Positions 23,638-33,429 of a stretch of 64,000 bases of DNA are shown piece by piece. Made by a program: the position numbers and the translations under genes. Origin of the DNA: Gnetum montanum (taxonomy: Eukaryota; Streptophyta; Gnetopsida; Gnetales; Gnetaceae); NCBI GenBank assembly GCA_015680685.1, contig MNCI01002788.1:52982-116981 (forward strand), read 5' to 3'. Every line of letters begins with the position of its first letter. Positions within the stretch are counted from its first letter, which is position 1. Below the pieces are notes generated by a model. It was not told the origin of the DNA, did not search any database, and worked only from the letters and a program-made list of their open reading frames with translations.

Positions 23638-26460
23638 ATGGCACCTAAAGAAAAACACACATAGGAAGGAGGATCATCCCAACCAAGTGACAAACAACCA
23701 TGAACAAGAAGGAGATAAGAATAGCCCCATGAACAAGTAGAGACCCATGTCATAGGACCTCTTCAGGAGGAGCTTGAAGTGGAATCTGTTTAATAGATTC
23801 TTGAAGAAGCTGCTACAACAAAACAATCTCACTAAGGTGAGGCACCTAAACCAAGAACCAACCTTAAGGTTACATTAATAGAATATTGCCTCAAAAATAT
23901 CATAAACAAGGAGGTCCAAAAATCCATGCTTTAAGAAATGAACTTCAAATCTTTCTTAGAGTTCACACCACTAGAAGTCAAAACTTAACTGCAAAACTCT
24001 CCCATGTGGCCCACGATCACTTCCAACAAGGAGTGGGACATGGAAGAGACATACCTATTTTGGAACAATCAATAGGCTAGTTCAATGGTCAAAATCAAGG
24101 ACATCTCAGTGTCCTACTCGATGAAAGCTATCGTAGAGGCCCTTAGGCTATCAAAAGCTATGGCAAACCTTGTTGAAATACCCATGTAGGTAGATCCTAG
24201 CATCAAGAAACAATGGACACAGTGGTGTTATGGAATTAATCATAAGTAGTTTGGTGCACTAACCATAGTGGAACATGCGTACTTCAAAATTACAACCTTT
24301 CACCTCAATCCAATAGTGAGGCCAAGCAAGATCACAATCTTCTCTGCTCATGCATGTGCTGCTTTAAGCGGTAGATTTCTGATCAACCTTCCACAACTTA
24401 TCTATCTTAAGATAGAGAAGCGGTTTAAGGAAAATGAACATAGAAGGAAGACACTCATCTTCCCATGCCTCATCCAAAAATTATGTAAGAGGAGAGGCAT
24501 AACCCACTTCACAAATGATGCCATTTGATGTGCTCCATCTACTTCTTGAGCAGAGATGATGAAGGATAAGGTGTTTTCCAAGATCATCTAAGAAGTAGAG
24601 TAGCAACCACCACCTCCACCACTAAACAACATCAGAGACTCATGCTACCCTTGAGCACATGCACAAGATCTGAGAGTAACTTTTGTAAGAGTGGGAGCAG
24701 TGAGTAGGATTGAGTGGTGGTGATCCATCTATGTATCACCTAGCAATGAGTCAGCTCAATAAAGTAGCTCAAACTATCAGTCAGATGGAAGGAGGTGGAC
24801 CAATTTTCTCAACCTAAAGAAGGTAGCTCCCTGAGAGATCAAATCCTGATGCTCGAGAGGTAATGGTATCTCTCTCTCAATAGTAGTAATTCCTATAAAT
24901 CTCTAGGAACACAACTACTTTTTTGGTGCATCTAGAGGAGGGTGAGGGGGCAACTATCTTGGTGATGCAACAACATGGGCAGGAGATAGTAGCAGAGATG
25001 GTTGTTGATAGAATTTCTAAGGCATTAAATGTACCTACAACATCTATACTAGACATTTCTACACTCAAAGATGTGTAGACATATACAAGAACAGTTAGCT
25101 ACAGATTGGATGCAGCTTAGCACGAGGAGTTGTTGGACCGACTAGTGTGACCTAGGTAAATAATTTCAAATTTCTTTGACCTTTTGAATATAATCACTAC
25201 AATCCAGTTGGAGCTACTAGAAGTAAGGGGCAAGTGCATTATATTGGAGGGGCAACTTAAAATAGCCTAAGCACAAAACCAATGCTTGGATATAGAGGTT
25301 GTTGAATTAAGAGCACATCTTGCTAATCTTGCATTTCTCAATCTTGCACTGACACATGATGAAGCTTTCAAATAACTTCGATACAAGCTTAAAAAGGTTG
25401 AGAATGTAAAGGAGATGGAAATCTTTGATCAATCATTGGCCAATGCCACAATGCATAACATCCAAAATACCTTGGATTAGACTCACCAAAAGAATGCAAT
25501 TCTGACTGTAGAGAATCATCACCTATGAAATGTTGATGTGCAAAAGCAACAAATGTAAGATTTTATCCATCAATAGCAGGAGTAGTTAGCCAAAGTGAAC
25601 AATGAAATGAGGAGATTGGCAACTGAAACAAGAAATCTCTTCATGGAGGAAGTCCAAGGCCTTCGCCAAAAATCTATGATAGAGGTAGCTGCCTTGAAAA
25701 ATAAGGGTAAAAAATTTGAGAGAGTCAAGAACCATTACAGAGATCAAGTTGGTTTATAGAAAGAAATCAATGAGAAACACATCTAGATGGCAAAGGCAAA
25801 GTCAATGAGGCCCTCCAATAGCTCAAGGAAGAAGGTGATGTCTAGTAGCCTATTTTTGATGGGTTGAATAACTACGACAAACTAGAGATTTGCATGAAAG
25901 AGCTACAAATCAAGGAGACGACAAAGTACATGAAGCTTGCTAATCTCCATTATGCAAATCTGGTGATGCTGACTATCAAATGATCATGGTCTAAATTGGA
26001 GAAATAAGTGGCCAATTCATACTTGTTGTATGAAGTAAAGTTCAAGCATCACAAAGACACTAAGTAGAAGTTTGAGACTGTCAATGTCAAACTCGAGGTT
26101 CTTAAGGCAAAGTTCACTAGTGAACAATCAACTACTGAGAAACTCGCCAAGAAAACGAATGACTACCAGGAGCTGCACAACAAAATTAGAGCATTCAATA
26201 TCGAGCATAAATAATTTGCTACCTGGTCAGTGAATGCTAAGGAGTTGTTCCCTATAATGCCTTATCTATGGGATATTTCCATTCTAGCCCACACTGGCGA
26301 AGTCACGTGGACTGTTCATGATCCTTGGAGTAAGGAGGAGAAGATGAAGGCATTGTTGAACACCTTTCATCTTCCACCAGAAGTTGCAGTTGACATAGGA
26401 CAACCATAATCATCTCAACCATTGTGTGCACTAGAAACAGGAGAAGGCACTTCGAAGCCT
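23638..26460 (+). pseudogene. ORF3 of element 2: Transposase_32-like domain plus long coiled coil
   Basis: About 2.8 kb of decayed coding sequence on the sense strand between pol and the 3' LTR, starting at ATG 23,638 (MAPKEKHT). One frame carries PSKITIFSAHACAALSGRF and then LIFPCLIQKLCKRRGITHF at about 24,318-24,515. This resembles the 'putative plant transposon protein' domain (Pfam Transposase_32 type) of retrotransposon-linked ORFs. From about 25,200 to 26,210 the frame is rich in K/E/L heptad-like stretches (ALTHDEAFK, RLATETRNLFMEEV, KKFERVKNHYRDQV), predicting a long coiled coil. A better conserved tail follows (ELFPIMPYLWDISILAHTGE, 26,235-26,300). It is not an obvious envelope gene: I see no clear signal peptide or membrane anchor. 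Domain naming is inference. Confidence 0.55.
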
Positions 26461-26710
26461 TAGGAGCCTCCACTGCCTGGGACCGTTTGATCTTTTTCAA
26501 TGTCTTCACATCATTTAAGAAATTATGTTTCTCAATTTTGTCCTGGTGTTCAATTTTATTGTTTTGAATACCCAAAATTTTGTAATCAACGTAAAATCAT
26601 ACACTCTAGGCATTAGTTTTATCGTGTTGTTTGTGTATTTTTTTTATGTGTCAATAATCCCATACCTTTCCAAATTTTGTAAAGAACTCGAGGATGAGAT
26701 TTCATTTAGT

Positions 26711-26720
26711 CGTGGTGGTA
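26711..26720 (+). promoter_or_regulatory. Polypurine tract of element 2
   Basis: CGTGGTGGTA directly precedes the LTR, in the same position as CATGGGGGTA in element 1. It is purine-rich but interrupted. Confidence 0.6.
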
Positions 26721-27605
26721 TGATGAAGCATCATGGTTGGCCATGTCAATGGGATGCCATCGATGTGACCCCATCAACAAGATGTTGTTGACATGGCGTT
26801 TAATCAGTTGATGTGTACCTATCGACAGGGCATCCTGTTTCACCTATAAATATGTGTTCAACTACCACATTTATGGCATAAGTCTCATAGTTGTAGTGAA
26901 GCTCTAGCAGTTTTTCCACTTTAAAGCTAGAATATTTTTCTAAGTGCTTGTAGTAGGAGTCAAAGAGTGTACAGATCTCTATTTGAGCACTATTGTACCT
27001 TAGCATTGTCGTATGTGTTGCAATAAAGACAAGCTTTCTGATAAACCTTGCAACACTTTGAAATAGATTAATTATTTCCTTTATGCATTTAATATTTTAA
27101 GCAATTTCCTTTAATGCTTTAAGTAATTAAATTAAGCTAGATTAAGATAGATTAAATAGTGATTAATTAAGCACATAAGTAAGACCACTTTGAACATATT
27201 CTTAATGCTTGGTAATCCCAGTAACGCTTAACGTTTGGTAACCCAGTAGTGTTAAACGTGTTCAGGATGTGTACGACAAGTGGGAAAGGATGCTTATGTT
27301 AGGATTAGTTAAATGTTAGTTAGTTAAAGTAAATTAGTAATTAAATATATAATTCTTTATTCTTTATTCTTACATGACTTAGAACATACAACATAAAAAT
27401 GATAAAAATCATATGCCTTAGTTGCACTTAACCATACCTTTACATTTCACAAGTTTGATTGGAAAGACAATGGTTGCAGTAGTTAGTTTCACCTCCTAGA
27501 GACTAGTGTACTTAGAAGGCTATAAGTTCACGAAATTCAATAGGATCACTCGTGAACACTTAGTGATTCGTATGGTTAGGTGTAGGGTCTACTAAGCGTT
27601 CATCA
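26721..27605 (+). repeat. 3' LTR of gypsy element 2
   Basis: It is 885 bp, TGATGAAGCATC...GTTCATCA, with a TATA box at 26,845-26,852. Its right part matches 1-417 plus 15,138-15,261 and shows the site where element 1 is absent. The right target duplication would be ACTAC (27,606-27,610); the left one is outside the window. Confidence 0.88.
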
Positions 27606-28110
27606 ACTACCATGAGTCAACCACAAGTTTCTAGAAGGTCGTGGTTTGTAATATCACAAGTTGTGCAAACCATGGGTTGTGGTCAAGTTATGTTGTTATA
27701 CCACAAGCTCGCCGCATGTTGTGGTTTGACATAAATAAAGAGGAAATGAACTCTATATATACCATGAACTAGCCATGAGTGATGATCAAGTCATGGTGAA
27801 CATTCTAGCCTCTATGGTACTTCTTTCTACTTAAAATTTATCCCACTAGTGGACCATAAGTAGACCACAAGTTGTGGTCTTCTACCACAAGTCATGGTAA
27901 GGTTATGATTGTTCATCATGGATCATGGCAAGGTCATGGTCACTTAGATGAAACTTTATGTTTGCAACAAGTCATGGTGAAGTTGTGGTCTTACATGAAA
28001 TACAAAATGATGTCGAAACAAAAGTTTGAACACAATCGAAGTAAATATAAGACTCAATACTTGGAAACAAAGACTAGAAACATGTTCTATAGCCTCCAAA
28101 CATAATGAGA
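27606..28110. repeat. Host flank rich in interspersed CATGGT / ACCACAAG words
   Basis: The words ACCACAAG, CATGGT, GTTGTGGT and their variants recur about every 20-40 bases on both strands, often as near-palindromes such as ACCACAAGTTGTGGT at 27,875. No convincing gene; the open frame at 27,872-28,105 is a by-product of this composition. Confidence 0.5.
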
Positions 28111-28351
28111 CAAGCTTGAATTAGAAGATAAACATCAGTTAAGATTTGAATTCAACTTATTTATGCAACATGCACAAAAGCACCATAAAAATGCATGAAC
28201 TCTTATAACTATAATTAAATGATTTCAAATGCTTTTAGAAACATGAAAAAAAAAATGAGGAAAGGCTCTTACAAGCTAAATAATTTTGAAACAAATATAT
28301 GCAAAGAGATTTATGTGTATTTACATCAAATTAACATGAAATGGACTAAGG
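28111..28351. other. AT-rich interval, nothing recognised
   Basis: No open frame, repeat or motif that I can support. Confidence 0.6.
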
Positions 28352-28356
28352 CCCAT

Positions 28357-29315
28357 TGTCATAGCCTGAGAATTTGTAAGGTTTAGTTATTTTAATATAT
28401 ATGGTTAATTATTTAATGTTCTTAGATGCAGTCAATACATTAATTCTAATGCTCTTGATTAAAACATAGGATTACATTACTATCATTACTATTATTGTTA
28501 TTACTTTCCTATAGAAGTGAATGTAACCCATTTACCAGAATGTTTTGTATTCTTTATTTTAGTATTGTTAGAGCTTGGTCATAAGTTTACCTTATATTTT
28601 ATGATTAAATGTTGAAATCCAATTACTCTAGGAAGTTTATCTTCTAATAATCATTACAACTTTACAAACATTTGTCTATGCTTATTTTATCCTTATGAGA
28701 ATTTAGCTATGCATATTTAATTTTTTAATGCATTTATGCTTTATTATGTACATCTAGATGTATATATCTACATATTTTTTATGTAATACTCTTCTCATGG
28801 AGCAATATGGATCCTCATCCTACCTTGAGCATATCCCTTATTACTTTTGCATTAGAATGTTGTCCCACCCCAAATTTTGATTTTAATATGTTTAGGAAAA
28901 TTTAATATTATCTATCTTATATTAGTATTTTATTATTTAATTTAATAAATTTCAAAAATTAATAACTTTATTTCTCTATGTTCATTTGAGATGAAACAAG
29001 TGTCATTGGGATTGTTATTTTGTGCACTATTTTATGATGCATCTAGTGGAAATTATAGGCACTAATCTTTTTGTGGTTGCACAAAATTTTCTTTTTCATT
29101 AAATTAATTTTGTAAAATTATCTATACAGGTATTACGAAATTTTGCTATGTTGCATTACTTTACTATAATTATGCTTTTAATTAATAATTTTTATCTATT
29201 TTAGGGCTTCCTTTGAAATTTTTAAATCAAGGTTAAATCTAGATCCTTGGGGTTTCATAGCATCTCTATTAGTTATTTATAGAATATATTATAGATAATT
29301 AATAAGGATGTTACA
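28357..29315 (+). mobile_element. Solo LTR, chromovirus (Tekay/Del)-type
   Basis: It is 959 bp beginning TGTCATAGCCTGAG and ending AAGGATGTTACA, flanked by perfect CCCAT duplications (28,352-28,356 and 29,316-29,320). Internal CCCACCCCAAATTTTG near 28,864 and the TGTCA-type start recall LTRs of plant Tekay/Del chromoviruses; that assignment is inference. No internal coding region, so it is a solo LTR. Strand is inferred from the TGTCA start. Confidence 0.8.
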
Positions 29316-29320
29316 CCCAT

Positions 29321-30030
29321 AAACATGAATATGAAACAAGAGATAAATTTGCTTGAACCTACAACTAGGAAGTGAATCCCTTGAATTAGAGTATAAAACC
29401 ACTTCTAAATTCTTTAAATATTCTCTACCAATATGAGAAAACATGTATTTAACTTTAGAAACTTGAGAAAACTTAAAATGCATGTAAGAAACATATGAGA
29501 ATGAATAAATTGTGAGAAATTATGAAAGAAAAGCTTACAAGAACTTGGGAGAAGAAGCCATGAAAAGAAATTCACTCCTTAAATTGAGAAAGACATGCTA
29601 TCAAAATGCAAGAAAAGAGAAATGGAAAAGCTAGGAGAGCTTCCCTAAGCTCATAAAGCTTGCACAAGAATCCTTAAGAATTGAAGGAAGGCAAAGCTTT
29701 TATTTACTTTAACTCAAAATATAAGGCAAGTTACAATGGGAGGGGTTTACTTCTATTTATAATTTTTTGTAGAGGATTTTGGCTCTTGGATCATGGAACA
29801 CATTAAGGCTCTTGGCCTCTCATTGCTATTTTCAACTATTTACTATTGGCACATTTGGCCATTTCATGGAACAGTAAGGAATTATATTATTTACTTGAAA
29901 AGCTTTGGTGAAGAACGTGCTTAAAATATGAATAATGCTAAAAAAAATCACTGGAAAGGTCTCAAATTAAAAATCCCTATTAGTCCTTGGGAGTTCATAA
30001 GCACTGTTGTTAAGCTCAGTTTTATATTTG
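29321..30030. other. AT-rich interval, nothing recognised
   Basis: No supported coding region. Purine-rich AGAAAA words are frequent. Confidence 0.5.
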
Positions 30031-30139
30031 ACCCTAATCTAACGTCTGGGACTTCGATTCCCGGCGGCTATTCCTGCCTTGCAAAAATCCAGAAAAAAAA
30101 AATCAGCAGCGCCTTTGTCGTCTTGAGGATTGTGCAGCA

Positions 30140-30440
30140 ATGAGAGCAAGAGGAGGAGGAGGCAACAGTTGGTCCATTGATTCCTAACACCGTACGCTTG
30201 CTGAACGCGGCAATAGCGGTGGAGCAAACACACATACAAGTAGAGATGATAACCAGTGAGGTTGCAGGCGAAGGCGAAGGGGATGTAAATAATGCGGATG
30301 ATCAGCGAGTTTCACTGGAGAGCTTTGTTACTGCCGATTTAATTTCTAATATTGTCAGATTCATGGATGACCCTGAAGATGTCATTCGTCTCGCTGTTGT
30401 TTCTCGATATTTCTTTGGCATCGTGCTTTAAAAGGACCTC
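30140..30440 (+). pseudogene. F-box domain fragment (At4g00755-like)
   Basis: A frame ending at the stop near 30,431 encodes an acidic lead (GEGEGDVNNADD) and then DLISNIVRFMDDPEDVIRLAVVS, followed by RYFF. This resembles the first helices of a plant F-box domain of the At4g00755-like group (substrate receptors of SCF ubiquitin ligases). A TAA stop follows, and only KDLQ remains of the continuation. The rest of the protein is absent, and the neighbouring sequence belongs to a different gene family. I take it as a truncated or captured copy, though a short expressed gene cannot be excluded. Confidence 0.6.
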
Positions 30441-30500
30441 CAATAAATCTAAATTGCATTTTTGAAGCCATTGGCATTCCAGAAAAATCATGTTTTTACT

Positions 30501-30660
30501 AGAGCAGTAGGAGTGCAAAACTGCCAACCGCGCGGTGCTTATCACGGCGCAGACGGGCACCGCGAAAACCACCATCGCCATGGGCATGGCCAAGTCCCTA
30601 AGTGACAAAACCCCTTTGCCATGGACGTGGTAGCAGGAGACAAAAAAAATCGAAACCCTC
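30501..30660 (+). pseudogene. RuvB-like 2 (Reptin-type AAA+ helicase) fragment, Walker A region
   Basis: The frame at 30,523-30,633 encodes NRAVLITAQTGTAKTTIAMG and then MAKSLSDKTP. RuvBL2 proteins have [20 protein letters not shown] followed by MAKSLG at this place, so the match is specific to RuvBL2 rather than RuvBL1. A frameshift near 30,615 restores FAM and then VAGD, as expected just downstream. The Walker A glycine before Lys is Ala. Only about 45 codons are present. RuvBL2 is a DNA-dependent ATPase of chromatin-remodelling complexes; this fragment cannot encode it. Confidence 0.75.
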
Positions 30661-31080
30661 ATCCACACGCAGAAACAGAATCACATTTCGTTCAAACCCT
30701 AGTCTCATTATCAGATTTACTTGATAATATCAGGGCATCTTCATCTTCAAACTACCCTCTTCTCTAGCACTGCCGCTACATTAGTGAGCTCTTGTTCTGC
30801 GTGGTAGTCCGCGTCGGCAGCTGAGGAGTGATTGCATCATCAAACCCTACTAGCCTCTGTGCTGTTTTACGAATTTCATCAGCAACACATGGGAATACAT
30901 TTTGGTTGTTGCATTAACTGCTTCCAGAGAGAACTTCATAATGGTGAACCTGCAATCCGAAATTTCCCAAAACAGCAACAGTGCCCAATGCCGACGCATT
31001 CGTTATCGCCATACCAATCTACTGAACGCGGCAACAAAGACACGAAGGTACACTAAGACAGGTGTACAACTGAATTAGCA
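30661..31080 (+). other. GC-richer tail of the chimeric fragment
   Basis: Unlike the AT-rich surroundings, this interval has gene-like composition (for example GCCGCTACATTAGTGAGCTC and CTGAACGCGGCAA; the latter also occurs at 30,200). The open frame at 30,832-31,056 has no family I recognise. Confidence 0.4.
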
Positions 31081-31127
31081 GAGCAGGAGATATTTTAACT
31101 AATGCTGGAGTTGCAGTTTTATCTATC

Positions 31128-31203
31128 GCTGAAGACTTACCATTAATTTAATTATTCCAAGTGCCTGGCTAAAGACTTACCATTAATTTAATTATTCCAA
31201 GTG
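31128..31203. repeat. 40-bp tandem duplication
   Basis: AAGACTTACCATTAATTTAA with the following TTATTCCAAGTG occurs twice with a period of 40 bases. Confidence 0.85.
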
Positions 31204-31301
31204 AATGAAGTTCTCATAATATTGAGGTCTTGAATTTATTTTTCAAATATTATTGTATAAGTTATTACCCATAAAATATTTGTAATATTTACAAATATCA
31301 A

Positions 31302-32032
31302 TGTTAGCATAAATTCCTCCTAACTTTATGTATAACTTCCTAACTACATAACTTCCCAATTAAATTGGTGAGAAATATCTCCTAACTAGTTGGGTAAGTT
31401 GTAACTTCCTTACTTGGGAGAGAAGTTAGCTAAGATATTTTAAAGTATGTAACTACCTTTGAACCCTATAAAAAGGCTTCAGGGGTAAGAAGAAAAAAAA
31501 GAAAGGGGGGACAATACAACACACTTTGGAAGACTTGGGATCACACTTGAGCTATCATTTGGAGACACACTTTGGGTCTTGGGAAGAGCATTTGAAAGAA
31601 GAAATTGTGAAAGATTGCTTGTAAGATGACTGGCTAAAGAAAATATTTCAGCCTCTTTGTCATAGTTCTGTGAGTTATGTTTTATTTTTATTTTTTTAAA
31701 ATTGTTTAGCTAGTGGTTTAGATAGTATCATCCTTGGCAAGTAATTTTGGGATTTTTAGATTTGTCTTATTGTTCTTGTTGTACGATTGAAAATTTCTAT
31801 TAAAATTTTGCCATAGAAGCGCTTGTGTTTGAAAGCCTTAAGAGCATTTTAGTAGTGAATTTATTTATTATGCAACGTATAAGAACTACTATTGAGATCA
31901 TTGTAAGAGAGCCTCTACTTGTAGTCATGCCGTTGAACGATTCAATAGTTAAGAGGGTTCAGAAAATCTTTGGTATTTTGATGGGACTAGAATAGCTTCT
32001 TTTTATCTCTAAAGTAAATCTCTGTGGTATTT
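31302..32032 (+). repeat. Candidate solo LTR (copia-like)
   Basis: Starts TGTTAGCATAAATTCC, has a TATA box (CTATAAAAAGG, near 31,467) and a purine-rich leader, and may end GGTATTTCA at 32,032. Flanks are ATCAA on the left and ATCAG on the right, a one-mismatch duplication. An alternative end near 32,488 (GCCAACA) cannot be excluded. Confidence 0.4.
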
Positions 32033-32671
32033 CAATCAGAAATTGTCAAGTATTTTGAAGGTTCTATTGAATGCAATTGTTGACATCCATTATCTAGCCA
32101 AAATGGATTCTCGTACGTGATAGTTTATGCAGCAATTTTTGGTAGCATAGTAGGATTGTCTTGAAGAAATTGCTTATTTGGGCCTTAGAAGTTTGAACAA
32201 TTTGTAGTTATTGAATTTGGGGATAGCTTTATTACGAAGTGTTTACTCATATCATTTTACCTTGTTTAAATATTTGAGGTCTTTACACAAATTTGCTTTC
32301 TTTTTCTCTTATCTCTAATTTCCATTGAATCTNCGCAACCGCATACCGCAACAGCACACACACATACTCACATTAACTACTAAGTTTATTTGGAGGTATC
32401 TGGGCCTTGGTGTTGCCAGAGACCAGCAGGCACCTAAATCCTGTTTGAGGACACTCGTTGACAGTCGTGTCCTAAACGGTCGCCAACATTTACTTCATTT
32501 CTAACCTTCTAAGATCTTTTTTCTTCAAACAAAAATACTTATATCTCCTATCACATCAAAGTAAACATAATAGCATTGAAATAGAGGCTACCACGACTTG
32601 CTACTCTACTCAACATCAAAGGAAAAGTGGATGGAGGAGTTTGGAGGCATACATTCACACTATTTCTAACA
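32033..32671. other. Unresolved interval with a 1-base N gap; LTR end of copia 2 at right
   Basis: A single N at 32,333 marks an assembly join. The right end (CACTATTTCTAACA, to 32,671) is the 3' LTR edge of minus-strand copia 2, next to a polypurine tract. The left edge of that LTR was not found. Confidence 0.4.
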
Positions 32672-32699
32672 CACCCTCCTTTAGTATGCAATGTGTGAG

Positions 32700-33370
32700 A
32701 ATCATGGAGTTAATGCCTTGAGGATCTCCTTTGTTTGCTTCTTCAACCTATGAGATGCCAATTATCTTCAATAGGTAGTCCAACTTATAAGCTTGAAGTG
32801 GCTTTGTAAGAATGTTAGCCAATTGATCTTGAATAGGCACATATTTGAACAAGATGTTGTTCTCCTTGACTCTTGTTTAATGAAGTAGTACTTGATGTCA
32901 GCATGCTTGGACTTCTTGCAAAGGACATGCTCCTTTGAAAGTTGAATTACTAAATTGTAATCCATAATTAGTTCAATGAGCAAAAAGATTTTAAAGATCA
33001 ATTGTGTGAAGAGTTTCTTAAGCTACAAGATGTATTGGATGTAATATATCATTGTAATGAATTCAGCCTCACATGAAGATAGAGCTATGACACTTTGCTT
33101 TTTACTACTCCAATAAATGGGGTTGGCCCCATGGAAGATGATTAAGCCTAATGTAGACTTCCTTTCTTGAAGATATCCTCCTTATCCAACATCATAAAAT
33201 GCATGGAAGTTACCATCTCCTTTAACAAATTTTATGAAAAATTCATGATCCCTTTTACATATCTCAAGACATGCTTGAGAGCATTCATGTGGCTTAGTTT
33301 AGACTCTTATATGAACCTTAAAAGATAGCATGTGGCAAACTCAAGATTAGGCTTTGAGTGAACCTTAAAA
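32700..33370 (-). pseudogene. copia 2 RT C-terminus and RNase H
   Basis: The minus strand encodes the end of RT near 33,360-33,240 (KPNLEFATCYL, HVLRYVKG), then RNase H with the SSKKQ-like words near 33,100 and LSKEHVLCKKSKHADIKYYF at about 32,870-32,950, equivalent to the conserved KHIDIRYHFI block. Stops are present. Confidence 0.8.
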
Positions 33371-33429
33371 TCTTGGTGGAAAGAAATGAATAAACCTAGT
33401 TTAATATATATATTTGGATCCAATTGTGA

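Noticed and set aside
23638-26460. Calling ORF3 of element 2 an envelope gene
   Set aside because: No signal peptide, membrane anchor or fusion-type hydrophobic segment is visible; the sequence is mostly coiled coil.
30040-30075. tRNA T-arm-like sequence (ACTTCGATTCCCGGCGG)
   Set aside because: No matching acceptor, D or anticodon arms could be placed around it.
31302-32671. A single 1.37-kb LTR from TGTTAG to CTAACA
   Set aside because: The TATA box points to the plus strand while the CTAACA edge belongs to minus-strand copia 2, and no second copy is present; treated as two separate LTR pieces.
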